A DNA stretch of 64,000 nucleotides from Rhodobacteraceae bacterium EhC02 (GTDB taxonomy: Bacteria; Pseudomonadota; Alphaproteobacteria; Rhodobacterales; Rhodobacteraceae): positions 21,641 to 85,640 of the forward strand of contig LXYH01000003.1 of NCBI GenBank assembly GCA_001650895.1, in the 5' to 3' direction. The notes beneath the pieces are model-generated. The model was not told the origin of the DNA, did not search any database, and saw only the letters and a list, made by a program, of their open reading frames with translations. Positions 1 through 8,167 of the stretch are shown here, in pieces. The translations under genes and the position numbers were made by a program. Numbering within the stretch: the stretch's first letter is position 1; the number at the start of each line of letters is the position of its first letter.

Positions 1-878
1 CCACCCACACCCATCAGCGCCGCACCTGCCATGTAGCGGCCGGTTTCGCGCGGGCTGGAAAAGCTCTGCCACTGGAACTCGCGCCGGGCCAGGCTGCTGA
101 GCAGGGCGCCCAGGGCCACGGCGCCGATTAGCGCGGCACCGAAGGTGGCCGAGATCGAGGTGGAGGCGACCGTGAAGAACAGCGCATCCGCCGCGGCCGA
201 GGTGAAGGACAGGCTTTCCATCGCGATCGGGTCGAACTCGTCCAGCAGGACATAGCCGGTACCGACCCAGCCCAAAGGCACCAGCGCCCCGATCAGCGCC
301 GCCAGAACCAGCGTGCCGACACGGTTGCCCGAACGCAGGGCAAAGGCCAGGGCCGCGAGGGCGATCAGACCGGCCCACAGCAGCGGATTGCCGGGCAGGG
401 CGGTGCTGTCCAGCGACAGGGTCACCGATCCCAGCGTGGTGCGGACCGGCGCCAGCACGCCCTTCAGCGTGGCATGGGCGACGACGGCAAAGACCACCAG
501 CACAAGGGCGGCGCGCAGGTTGCCCGAACCGGTCAGCACCGTCAGGCGCGAGACGCAGCCGCGTGTCAGGACCATGCCCGCCCCGAAGATCAGACCGCCC
601 GCCACGATGGCCAGCACCGGCAGGTCAGCGGCCATGAAGCGGTGATCGGCAAAGCCGATCCAGTCGGCCGCAACGGCAGCCTGCGTGCCCAGCACGGCCA
701 CGGCCAGTGCGGTCAGCCAGACGCCTGCGGCCTGCCGGCGATCATCGCCCAGGATCGAGCGGCGGAAACAGAAACGTGTGATCTGCGCCAGAACACCGAA
801 GACCAGCCCGAGGGCGAGGGCGAAATAGACGGCCGCCTGGGGCGCGGTCAGGGACTCGAAACCGAAGGATTCGAACAT
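1..878 (-). CDS. YeeE/YedE family sulfur-compound transporter (partial, 3' end cut by window edge)
   Basis: Polytopic inner-membrane protein of the YeeE/YedE (DUF395, TsuA-like) family, members of which import thiosulfate or other small sulfur compounds. I translated it by hand from the start codon at 878, preceded by GGAGAA. Hydrophobic segments alternate with short loops, and two Cys-containing motifs typical of the family are visible: QITRFCFRRS near residue 35 and GAGMVLTRGCVSR near residue 105. At least 292 residues are present and the frame is open to the edge, so the C-terminus is missing. It lies alone, about 220 bases from the neighbouring ABC operon and on the same strand, with two inverted repeats in its upstream region. 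The family call is firm; the exact substrate cannot be read from the sequence. Confidence 0.8.
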   Translation of the reverse strand, partial: MFESFGFESLTAPQAAVYFALALGLVFGVLAQITRFCFRRSILGDDRRQAAGVWLTALAVAVLGTQAAVAADWIGFADHRFMAADLPVLAIVAGGLIFGAGMVLTRGCVSRLTVLTGSGNLRAALVLVVFAVVAHATLKGVLAPVRTTLGSVTLSLDSTALPGNPLLWAGLIALAALAFALRSGNRVGTLVLAALIGALVPLGWVGTGYVLLDEFDPIAMESLSFTSAAADALFFTVASTSISATFGAALIGAVALGALLSSLARREFQWQSFSSPRETGRYMAGAALMGVG

Positions 879-923
879 GGGTATTCTCCGCAAACAGGAA
901 TTTTGTCCCAGATGCAGGCGTTC

Positions 924-936
924 TGATTTATAATCA
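924..936. promoter_or_regulatory. AT-rich inverted repeat upstream of the YeeE gene
   Basis: TGATT-TAT-AATCA, a 5-base inverted repeat with a 3-base centre, 46-58 bases upstream of the leftward YeeE start. It contains a TATAAA read leftward, so it may overlap the -10 region. A regulator binding here could control transport. The regulator is not encoded nearby within the window. Confidence 0.4.
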
Positions 937-959
937 ATAGGGTCGATATGCGGGAAACT

Positions 960-974
960 GTTCTACATCAGAAC
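960..974. promoter_or_regulatory. Second inverted repeat upstream of the YeeE gene
   Basis: GTTCT-ACATC-AGAAC, perfect 5-base arms with a 5-base spacer, 24 bases beyond the first palindrome. Its position about 82-96 bases before the start codon fits an operator or activator site. No protein assignment is possible from sequence alone. Confidence 0.35.
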
Positions 975-1038
975 ATTTTTCTGATTTCTTGTGCTGTTGC
1001 AGCAAGATCGTTCGCCTTGTGCGCGCAGGCGAAACAGA

Positions 1039-1065
1039 ACGGCCCGCACCAATGATGCGGGCCGT
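1039..1065 (-). terminator. Stem-loop 3' of the peptide permease operon
   Basis: A perfect 10-bp stem (ACGGCCCGCA / TGCGGGCCGT) with a 7-base loop lies 33 bases past the stop of the leftward permease gene. The T-run (TTCTTTTTT) is on the plus-strand side, so the intrinsic terminator looks better in the rightward sense. For the leftward operon it is a plausible 3' stem without a strong U tract. Confidence 0.5.
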
Positions 1066-1097
1066 ATGCATGTTCTTTTTTCGCCCCTGTCAGGCGA

Positions 1098-2012
1098 TCA
1101 GCGTCCGCGGATGCGCGGGTCCAGCGCGTCGCGCAGACCATCGCCCAGGTAGTTGACGCTCAGCACCGTCAGCGAGATTGCCAGACCGGGCCAGAGCACC
1201 CGCTCGGGGTATTGCTGCATGTAGTCGACCGCGTCGAACAGCAGGCGGCCCCAGGTCGGGAAGTCGGGCGGAAAGCCCAGCCCCAGGAAGGACAGCGCGC
1301 TTTCGGTGATGATCGCATTGGCGATGCCCAGCGTGGCCGAGACCATGATGGGCGACATCACGTTGGGCAGCACATGCCGCGTGATCATGCGGAAGTTGGT
1401 GGTCCCGATCGAGCGCGCCGCCAGCACGAATTCGCGTTCCTTCAGCGCCAGCACATCACCGCGCACGATCCGCGCGGTGGGCATCCAGCTGGTGATGCCG
1501 ATGGCGGTCACGATCAGGATGAAGATGCCGGTCTCCGGTCCGAAAGCCGCGTTCAGCGGTTCGCGGAACAGCAGCACCATCACCAGAAGCAGCGGCAGCA
1601 GGGGCAGGGCCAGGAACAGGTCGGTGGTGCGCATCAGCAGGTTGTCCAGCCGCTTGAAATATCCTGCCAGCACCCCGATCAGGCTGCCCAGGAACAGCGC
1701 CAGCAGCATCGCGGTGATCCCCACCGAGACCGAGGTCTGCCCGCCCGCCATCATCCGCGCCAGCATGTCACGGCCCAGCTGGTCGGTGCCCAGGGGATGC
1801 GCCCATGACGGGTTCTGGTTGCGCGACCGGATGTCGATGAAGGTCGGGTCATAGGGCCAGAGCCATGGCCCGATGAAAACCGCCAGCACGATCACGAAAA
1901 ACACGATGCCGCCGATCAGCGCGCCGCGATGGGTCTTGAACTGGTCCCAGATGTCGCGCCATTGGCTGCGCGGCGGGGCAGAGGGCACCGGCTGGTTGAT
2001 CAGCTCAGTCAT
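1098..2012 (-). CDS. Peptide ABC transporter permease, DppC/OppC type
   Basis: Inner-membrane permease of a peptide/nickel-type ABC importer, 304 residues. An N-terminal hydrophilic stretch is followed by the first membrane segment (GGIVFFVIVLAVFIGPW) and the OppC-type periplasmic loop WAHPLGTDQLGRDMLARM. The cytoplasmic EAA loop that docks to the ATPase reads EFVLAARSIGTTNFRMITRH. I chose the ATG at 2012 over one 14 codons upstream because it overlaps the stop of the upstream permease by 8 bases and has GAGG before it, a typical coupled junction. Third gene of the operon after the binding protein and the DppB-like permease. The substrate, peptide or another small amide, is inferred from the family and the linked hydrolases. 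Confidence 0.9.
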   Translation of the reverse strand: MTELINQPVPSAPPRSQWRDIWDQFKTHRGALIGGIVFFVIVLAVFIGPWLWPYDPTFIDIRSRNQNPSWAHPLGTDQLGRDMLARMMAGGQTSVSVGITAMLLALFLGSLIGVLAGYFKRLDNLLMRTTDLFLALPLLPLLLVMVLLFREPLNAAFGPETGIFILIVTAIGITSWMPTARIVRGDVLALKEREFVLAARSIGTTNFRMITRHVLPNVMSPIMVSATLGIANAIITESALSFLGLGFPPDFPTWGRLLFDAVDYMQQYPERVLWPGLAISLTVLSVNYLGDGLRDALDPRIRGR

Positions 2013-3012
2013 AGCGAATCCTCGGGTCCAGGATGCCGTAAAGGATATCGGCAATCAGGTTGAAGATGACGATCAGCAGCGCGAAGATGAAGGTCAGGGT
2101 CTGCACCATCGGCAGGTCATTGGCCTCGATCGCGGTGATCAGAAGCTGGCCGAGGCCGTTCACCTTGAAGACCTGTTCGGTGATGATCGCGCCGCCGAAC
2201 ACCTGGGGCACACCCAGGGCGATCACGGTGACCACCGGGATCATCGAGTTGCGCAGCACATGCACCAGCACGACGGTCTTTTCGCCCAGGCCCTTGGCCC
2301 GCGCGGTGCGCACGTAGTCCTGGTTCAGGTTGTCCAGCATCGAGGCGCGCATGAAGCGGCTGATCTGGGCGGCGTTGTAAAGCGCCAGCACCATGACGGG
2401 CATGATCATCTGGCGTAGCTGGAAGACGAAGCTGTCCCAATCCGTCACCTTGTGCGTGGTGTCGTAGATCGAGGGGAACCAGCCCAGGTTGACCGAGAAG
2501 ATCACGATCAGCAGCACGCCGGTAAAGAACGTCGGCACGGAAAAGCCCACCATCGACACGAATGTGCCGATCTGGTCGAAGGCCGAGTACTGCCGGTAGG
2601 CCGAATAGATCCCGATGGGCAGCGCGATCAGCACGCCCAGCACATAGGACATGCCCACCACCCAGAGGGTCTGCGGCAGGCGCTGCACCACGATGTCCAT
2701 CACCGGGCTGCGGGTCTGCCAGGACAGCACGCGCAGCTGACCCTCGGAAAAGGTAGTGCCGAAGATATGGTCGATCAGGACCTGCGGCTCTACCCAGAAG
2801 AACTGCACGATCCACTTGAAGAACTGGACGTGAACGGGGGCGCCCAGGCCCAGGGCCTCGCGCATCTTTTCCTTGACCTCTGGCGGCACCGTCAGGGGCA
2901 CCTGGGCCATCGGATCACCCGGCGCCAGCTGGAGCAGCATGAAGATCACGAGTGAGATGAACAGAAGGGTCGGGACGGCCAGAACCAGTCGCCGGATGGT
3001 AAAGGTCAGCAT
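2005..3012 (-). CDS. Peptide ABC transporter permease, DppB/OppB type
   Basis: Inner-membrane permease, 335 residues, partner of the following DppC-like protein. It starts with the classic first helix (RRLVLAVPTLLFISLVIFML) and LAPGDP motif of the family. It has six predicted membrane segments and an EAA loop DYVRTARAKGLGEKTVVLVH ahead of the last helices. It ends in DPRIRYD, as is common for DppB/OppB. The region around residues 70-110 is longer than in E. coli DppB, a periplasmic-loop insertion seen in one subgroup of these permeases. It is separated from the upstream binding-protein gene by a strong stem-loop (3058-3089) that may lower permease expression relative to the binding protein. 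Confidence 0.92.
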   Translation of the reverse strand: MLTFTIRRLVLAVPTLLFISLVIFMLLQLAPGDPMAQVPLTVPPEVKEKMREALGLGAPVHVQFFKWIVQFFWVEPQVLIDHIFGTTFSEGQLRVLSWQTRSPVMDIVVQRLPQTLWVVGMSYVLGVLIALPIGIYSAYRQYSAFDQIGTFVSMVGFSVPTFFTGVLLIVIFSVNLGWFPSIYDTTHKVTDWDSFVFQLRQMIMPVMVLALYNAAQISRFMRASMLDNLNQDYVRTARAKGLGEKTVVLVHVLRNSMIPVVTVIALGVPQVFGGAIITEQVFKVNGLGQLLITAIEANDLPMVQTLTFIFALLIVIFNLIADILYGILDPRIRYD

Positions 3013-3057
3013 GGGCGGCGCCTTTGCGGGTCGCTGTGAGATCTACCGGAAAATCGA

Positions 3058-3089
3058 CGGCCCCGTTCCGCGCAATGGGAACGGGGCCG
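3058..3089 (-). other. Intercistronic stem-loop between binding protein and permease genes
   Basis: Perfect 12-bp GC-rich stem CGGCCCCGTTCC / GGAACGGGGCCG with an 8-base loop, in the 94-base gap between the binding-protein stop (3107) and the permease start (3012). No U tract follows. In ABC importer operons such stems usually act as partial terminators or 3'-end stabilisers that raise binding-protein mRNA over permease mRNA; that role here is inferred. Confidence 0.65.
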
Positions 3090-3106
3090 CGATGTCAGGT
3101 GCTTGC

Positions 3107-4807
3107 TTACTTGATACGGTGCCAGTCGGCAACGTTCCACAGTTCGCTGTCCCAGACGTTCAGAACGACACCACCCAGCGTGTTGGAGTGGGCCGACACG
3201 CGACCGCGATCCACCAGCGGGATGATGACATTGGCGTCCTTGGTGACCATGTCGTTCAGCTTGCGGGCGATTTCACCGCGCTTTTCCAGCTCGCCGGTGC
3301 GCGACAGTTCTGCCACCAGGGCATCATAGGCCGGATCGCAGAAGCGGGTGATGTTCTCGCCCTGCCACTGGGTTTCCGGACGGGGTGCCTTGTCGCAGGT
3401 CTGTGCCGCAAGGTAGGCTTCGGGATCGGTGCCATCGAAGTTGTTGGCATACATCTCGACGTCGGCATAGAACTTCTGGAAGGTGTCCGGGCTGCCGGGA
3501 TCACCACCGAAGAAGACCGACGCGCTGAGGTTGCGCAGCTCGGTTTCGATGCCGATTTCTTCCCACCACTGCTTGATCAGCGCCTGGAAGTCCTGACGCA
3601 CGGCGTTGGTCGAGGTCTGGTAGAGCAGCGACAGACGCACGCCGTCCTTGGCGCGGATGCCATCGGCGCCGCGCACCCAGCCGGCCTCGTCCAGCAGCGC
3701 GTTCGCGCCGGCCAGATCCTGCACCAGGCAATCGGTGTTGTCGGACGCGTAAAGCGCCGGCGCCGGCACCAGGTTGCAGGTCGGGCGACCCGCCTGGCCG
3801 TAACCGATTTCGACCAGCAGTTCGCGGTCGATCGCCATGGACAGCGCCTTGCGGACAGCCGGATCCGTCAGGAACGGATGCGGATGCTTCGCGGTGGACC
3901 GCTCGCCTTCCGGCAGCGACGCCGAGGGGTTGGTCATGTTGACCATGATCCGCTCGACCAGCGAGCCGAAGGCCGCGATGGTGGTGCCCTTGCCGCCCTT
4001 CGCCATCTGCTGGATCACTTCCGGGGCCAGCTGCAGGTTCCAGGCGTAGTCGAATTCGCCGGTTTCCAGAACCGCGCGGCCTGCGGCCGTCGCATCGCCG
4101 CCGCCCTTGAAGGTCATGGTGGCGAAGGCCGGCTTGGCCGGGTCGCGGTAGTTGGGGTTGGCTTCCAGCGAGATCACGTCATTGGGACGGAACTCGGTCA
4201 CGCGGAAGGGGCCGGTGCCGATCGGGTTGAAGTTGGCCTCGGTGCACTCGGGCGCCTTGGCGCCAAGGCAGTCGGCGAACTGCGCGGCCTGGATGATCGG
4301 GGACTGCGCGCCCATGAAGGGACCGTAGGGGTTGGGCTTCGAGTCCGTGAAGGTCACCTTGACGGTCAGGTCGTCGATCACATCGATCGAGGACACGCCA
4401 TCGAACTTGGCGGCCTGTGCGCAGCCACCTTCGGGATGCATGCAGTAATCCGCGCTGAACTTGACGTCATTCGCGGTGACCGGCGTGCCATCGGACCACA
4501 CGAGGCCCGGCTTCAGTTTCCACGTGATCGAGGTGAGGTCGGCGCTGACGCCGCCGTTTTCCAGGGTCGGAATTTCCTGTGCCAGAAAAGGTACCATGGC
4601 GCCGTTCTCGTCATAGCGCCCCAGCGGTTCGATGATCATCGACGACGATTCGAGATCCTTTGTGCCGCCCGAAAGATAGGGGTTCAGGATCGACGGCGCC
4701 TGCCAGTAGATGATGTTGACATGGCCATCCGCGCCGCGCTCGGCAAAGGCCGCGGGGGCCAGCGCAACGAGGGCAGCCGCGCCCAGCAGCGTTGTTTTAA
4801 GGGTCAT
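3107..4807 (-). CDS. Periplasmic peptide-binding protein of ABC importer (SBP family 5)
   Basis: Solute-binding protein, 566 residues. It delivers peptide-like substrate in the periplasm to the DppB/DppC-like permeases encoded just downstream. A Sec signal peptide is clear: basic MTLK, a hydrophobic core, and an AFA-ERG cleavage site near residue 22. The SBP_bac_5 fold is indicated by IIYWQAPSILNPYLSGG at the mature N-terminus, by TWKLKPGLVWSDGTPVTAND (the family WxxxPGLxWSDG motif) and by VRKALSMAIDRE. Length matches the family (500-570). The start at 4807 is preceded by GGAGTGAGAA. It is transcribed divergently from the ATPase gene at 5112, so both halves of the transporter share one control region. 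Confidence 0.93.
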   Translation of the reverse strand: MTLKTTLLGAAALVALAPAAFAERGADGHVNIIYWQAPSILNPYLSGGTKDLESSSMIIEPLGRYDENGAMVPFLAQEIPTLENGGVSADLTSITWKLKPGLVWSDGTPVTANDVKFSADYCMHPEGGCAQAAKFDGVSSIDVIDDLTVKVTFTDSKPNPYGPFMGAQSPIIQAAQFADCLGAKAPECTEANFNPIGTGPFRVTEFRPNDVISLEANPNYRDPAKPAFATMTFKGGGDATAAGRAVLETGEFDYAWNLQLAPEVIQQMAKGGKGTTIAAFGSLVERIMVNMTNPSASLPEGERSTAKHPHPFLTDPAVRKALSMAIDRELLVEIGYGQAGRPTCNLVPAPALYASDNTDCLVQDLAGANALLDEAGWVRGADGIRAKDGVRLSLLYQTSTNAVRQDFQALIKQWWEEIGIETELRNLSASVFFGGDPGSPDTFQKFYADVEMYANNFDGTDPEAYLAAQTCDKAPRPETQWQGENITRFCDPAYDALVAELSRTGELEKRGEIARKLNDMVTKDANVIIPLVDRGRVSAHSNTLGGVVLNVWDSELWNVADWHRIK

Positions 4808-5111
4808 TTCTCACTCCATGTTGGACACGTGGGTGTCTCTCGTTCTTTGAACCGTCCCCCTTGCCGCATGCTTGTGCATGGACCGTCGGAACGACGTTTT
4901 GCGTGGGGATATTCGGAAACCGCGCTGTTTGCGCTAGCGATCTTCCCCTCGTACCCACCATCACAGACTGCCTGCCGGCAAAAATCAAGCGGCTGTTTTC
5001 AAGACTGCCCTCGGGTCGCCCCCGATCCTGCGGGAAGGCGAAAGGGGTTTGACAGCCTCTCGGGGGTATCTGTAGCGTCACGGCTCATAGCCCAGAGACA
5101 GGAAGAAGCGC
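4808..5111. promoter_or_regulatory. Divergent control region of the peptide importer
   Basis: A 304-base non-coding gap between the leftward binding-protein operon and the rightward ATPase/hydrolase operon. It must hold both promoters. Visible elements are a GACAC-GTGG-GTGTC inverted repeat at 4824-4837, just upstream of the binding-protein ribosome site, and a TTGACA box at 5049-5054 on the ATPase side. Nothing else with gene-like character was seen. Confidence 0.6.
5049..5077 (+). promoter_or_regulatory. Candidate promoter for the ATPase/M20 operon
   Basis: A perfect -35 TTGACA at 5049-5054. The best -10 at 16-17 base spacing is TGTAGC or GTAGCG (5071-5077), which is weak. A start site near 5083 would give a leader of about 30 bases containing the AGGAAG ribosome site of the ATPase gene. 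Confidence 0.4.
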
Positions 5112-6944
5112 ATGCTGGACCAGCCGACCGAACGGCCCATCGCACGGATTGAGAACCTGCGCGTGGAATTCCAGACCAAGGACGGTCCCGTGGTCGGGGT
5201 CGAGGATGTGTCATTCTCGATCAACCCCGGCGAAACCGTCTGTGTGGTTGGGGAATCCGGCTCGGGCAAGTCCGTGTCCAGCCTGTCGCTGATGCGTCTT
5301 GTCGAATTCGGCGGCGGCAAGATTGCCGGTGGCCGGATGCTGTTTGAACGCAAGACCGGCGGGCAGGTGGACCTTGGAAAAACCGACCAGGACCTGATGC
5401 GCACGATTCGTGGCAACGAGATCGGGATGATCTTCCAGGAGCCGATGACCGCGCTGAATCCGGTGTTCACGGTGGGGCGGCAGCTGACCGAAGGTTTGCG
5501 CCTTCACAAGGGACTGACCAAAAAAGAGGCAGAAGACCGCGCGCTTGATCTGCTCAAGCAGGTGCGCATCCCCGAACCGGAACGCCGCTTGCAGCAATAT
5601 CCCCATGAACTGAGCGGGGGCATGCGCCAGCGCGTGGTGATCGCAATGGCGCTGGCCTGCGAGCCGCGCCTGCTGATCGCGGATGAACCGACCACCGCGC
5701 TGGACGTGACCATCCAGGCCGAGATCCTGGCCCTGATCGACCGGCTCAAGCGCGAGACCGGCACGGCGGTGATGTTCATCACCCATGACATGGCCGTGGT
5801 GGCGCAGATGGCCGACCGCGTCGTGGTCATGTTCCGCGGCAATAAGGTCGAGGAAGGCACGGTCGAACAGATTTTCGAGAACCCGCAGCACGACTATACC
5901 AAGGCGCTGCTGTCCGCCGTGCCGCGGCTGGGCGAGATGACGGGCAAGGCGCTGCCGGAACCGATGCGCCTGCTGGGCGCCGAAGGCCCTGCCGCCGTGC
6001 CGATCCCCGGCACCGAGACACCGCTGCTGACGGTCAAGAACCTGGTCACGCGCTTCGCCGTGCGCGGCGGGCTGCTGCGCCGCACGGTCGCTAATGTGCA
6101 TGCGGTCGAGGATGTGTCCTTTACCCTGAACAAGGGGCGCACCCTGTCGCTGGTGGGCGAAAGCGGCTGCGGCAAGTCCACGGCGGGCCGGTCCATCCTG
6201 CGGCTGGTCGAGCCGATGTCCGGCTCGATCATCCTGGACGGCACCGATATCATGGCGCTGGATCAATCCGCGCTGCGCCGGGCGCGTCAGGACATGCAGA
6301 TGGTCTTTCAGGACCCGTTCGCCAGCCTCAATCCGCAGATGCAGCTGTCGGACCAGGTGGCCGAACCGCTGCGCAACTTCGGCACCCACAGCGGCAGCGC
6401 GCTGACCGACAAGGTGGCGGATCTGTTTGACCGGGTGCATCTGCCGCGCAACTTCATGCGCCGCTTTCCGCATGAATTGTCGGGTGGTCAGCGCCAGCGT
6501 GTCGCGATTGCCCGCGCCCTTGCGCTGAACCCCAAGCTGATCATCGCGGATGAGGCGGTGTCGGCGCTGGACGTGTCTGTGCAGGCGCAGGTTCTGAACC
6601 TGATGATGGAGTTGCAGGCCGATCTTGGCCTGTCGTTCCTGTTCATCAGCCATGACATGGCCGTGGTCGAACGTGTCAGCCATGATGTGGGCGTGATGTA
6701 CCTTGGCCGGATCGTGGAACTTGGCCCGCGCCAGGCCGTGTTCGAGGACCCGCAACACCCCTATACGCGCGCCCTGATGAAGGCCGTGCCCGTGGCCGAC
6801 CCGCGCCAGCGCAAGTCCGAGAAGGACCTGAACTTCAGGCCTATACCGTCACCCATTCACCCGCGCGGCTATCAGCCCGCCCCCTCGGAATACAAGGAAG
6901 TGTCAAAGGGCCATTTCGTGCTGACCACGGACAGCGGCTACTGA
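5112..6944 (+). CDS. Fused double ATP-binding protein of peptide ABC importer (DppD-DppF fusion)
   Basis: Cytoplasmic ATPase carrying both nucleotide-binding domains of the importer in one 610-residue chain, equivalent to DppD plus DppF. Domain 1 (about residues 10-260) has Walker A GESGSGKS, signature LSGGMRQR and Walker B LLIADEPTTALD. Domain 2 (about 310-560) has GESGCGKST, signature LSGGQRQRVAIARAL and Walker B LIIADEAVSALD. Each half ends in the oligopeptide-type tail (HDYTKALLSAVP and HPYTRALMKAVP). In domain 2 the usual DEP is DEA, which leaves the catalytic Glu intact. AGGAAG precedes the start. It heads an operon with three M20 hydrolases and is divergent from the binding protein and permeases. 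Confidence 0.93.
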   Translation: MLDQPTERPIARIENLRVEFQTKDGPVVGVEDVSFSINPGETVCVVGESGSGKSVSSLSLMRLVEFGGGKIAGGRMLFERKTGGQVDLGKTDQDLMRTIRGNEIGMIFQEPMTALNPVFTVGRQLTEGLRLHKGLTKKEAEDRALDLLKQVRIPEPERRLQQYPHELSGGMRQRVVIAMALACEPRLLIADEPTTALDVTIQAEILALIDRLKRETGTAVMFITHDMAVVAQMADRVVVMFRGNKVEEGTVEQIFENPQHDYTKALLSAVPRLGEMTGKALPEPMRLLGAEGPAAVPIPGTETPLLTVKNLVTRFAVRGGLLRRTVANVHAVEDVSFTLNKGRTLSLVGESGCGKSTAGRSILRLVEPMSGSIILDGTDIMALDQSALRRARQDMQMVFQDPFASLNPQMQLSDQVAEPLRNFGTHSGSALTDKVADLFDRVHLPRNFMRRFPHELSGGQRQRVAIARALALNPKLIIADEAVSALDVSVQAQVLNLMMELQADLGLSFLFISHDMAVVERVSHDVGVMYLGRIVELGPRQAVFEDPQHPYTRALMKAVPVADPRQRKSEKDLNFRPIPSPIHPRGYQPAPSEYKEVSKGHFVLTTDSGY

Positions 6945-6963
6945 GACCGGATCAAGGACCGAC

Positions 6964-8121
6964 ATGACCACCAGACTTACCCCCTTCCAGCTGATGGAAA
7001 AGCTGGTCAGCTTTCCCACGGTCAGCCGTGACAGCAACCTGCCGCTGGTCGATTGGGTTGAAGACTACCTGAACAGCCACGGCATCTCCGCGCATCGCCA
7101 TTACAACGAAGACAACGAAAAGGCCGCGATCTTTGCCCATGTCGGCCCCGAGGTGGCCGGTGGGCTGGTGCTGTCGGGCCATACCGATGTGGTGCCGGTG
7201 GATGGCCAGCCCTGGGCGGATGACCCGTTCACCGTGGTGGAACGTGACGGCAAATACTACGGGCGCGGCACCTGCGACATGAAGGGCTTTGACGCGCTGG
7301 CGATCTGGACCCTGGTCGAGGCGCATCACCGTGGCGTCAAGCGGCCGCTGCAACTGGCGCTGAGCTATGACGAAGAGGTGGGCTGCACCGGTGCGCCGCC
7401 GATGATCGACCGCATGCTCGAGGTGCTGCCGAAAGCCTCGGCCGTGATCGTGGGCGAGCCCTCGATGATGAAGGCCGTGACCGGCCACAAGGGCGGGCAG
7501 GGCTTCATGACCCATGTAGTGGGATTCGAGGTGCATTCCTCGATCATGCATACGGGCGTCAACGCGATCATGTTCGGCGCCAAGCTGATCGACTGGGCCA
7601 ACCAGGTGAATGCCGAGAACATGGCCGCCACGCCCGGACCGCTGGCCGCGATGTTCGATCCGCCCTGGACCACGGCGCATGTGGGCACCATTCAGGGTGG
7701 CACCGCGCATAACATCACCGCCAAGGATTGCCGCTTCGGCATGGATTTCCGGGCCGTACCCGGTGAAAACCTGGCCGACTGGCGCGACCGCTACCTGGCC
7801 CGCGTCCGCGAGGTCGAGGCCGAGATGCAGGCGATCCACCCGGCGGCGCGGATCGATATCTCGGAAAAATTCGTGGTGCCGGGGTTGAAGCCCGAGGATG
7901 AGGGCGAGGCCGAAACACTGGTGCGCGCCATCACCGGCGACAACGGCGGGCATGTGGTCAGCTATGGCACCGAAGCCGGGCAGTTCCAGGAACGCGGCTA
8001 TTCCGCCGTGATCTGCGGGCCCGGCGACATCGCCCAGGCGCACCAGCCCGACGAATACATCACCAAGGCCCAGTTCGAAGCGGGGCATGATTTCATGCGT
8101 CGCCTGCTGGACCGTCTCTGA
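6964..8121 (+). CDS. argE: Acetylornithine deacetylase-like M20 metallopeptidase
   Basis: Predicted cytoplasmic zinc hydrolase that removes an acetyl group from N-acetylornithine or a related N-acyl amino acid, 385 residues. M20 family metal-site motifs are present: SGHTDVVPVDGQPW (His and Asp), YGRGTCDMKGF (bridging Asp) and DEEVGCTGA (catalytic Glu pair), with GTEAGQFQ near the C-terminus as in alphaproteobacterial ArgE. The start follows CAAGGACCGAC. It sits 19 bases after the transporter ATPase and 46 bases before another M20 gene, suggesting it acts on imported substrate. True ArgE and a paralog with other N-acyl specificity cannot be told apart here. Confidence 0.82.
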   Translation: MTTRLTPFQLMEKLVSFPTVSRDSNLPLVDWVEDYLNSHGISAHRHYNEDNEKAAIFAHVGPEVAGGLVLSGHTDVVPVDGQPWADDPFTVVERDGKYYGRGTCDMKGFDALAIWTLVEAHHRGVKRPLQLALSYDEEVGCTGAPPMIDRMLEVLPKASAVIVGEPSMMKAVTGHKGGQGFMTHVVGFEVHSSIMHTGVNAIMFGAKLIDWANQVNAENMAATPGPLAAMFDPPWTTAHVGTIQGGTAHNITAKDCRFGMDFRAVPGENLADWRDRYLARVREVEAEMQAIHPAARIDISEKFVVPGLKPEDEGEAETLVRAITGDNGGHVVSYGTEAGQFQERGYSAVICGPGDIAQAHQPDEYITKAQFEAGHDFMRRLLDRL

Positions 8122-8167
8122 CGCGACCCCCGGTCGGGGACCGGTCGCGCAGCGGAAGGAAAGGCTC

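Noticed and set aside
924..936. Possible FNR/CRP-type site TGAT-N5-ATCA.
   Set aside because: The half-site spacing is 5 rather than the 4 of the FNR consensus TTGAT-N4-ATCAA, so no regulator was named.
2873..5152. A 759-codon plus-strand frame opposite the binding protein.
   Set aside because: Antisense to a secure binding-protein gene, crosses its signal peptide and the divergent control region, and has no motif.
6541..6600. DEA in place of DEP in the second Walker B of the fused ATPase as a sign of inactivity.
   Set aside because: The catalytic Glu and the D-loop (SALD) are intact, so loss of function is not implied.
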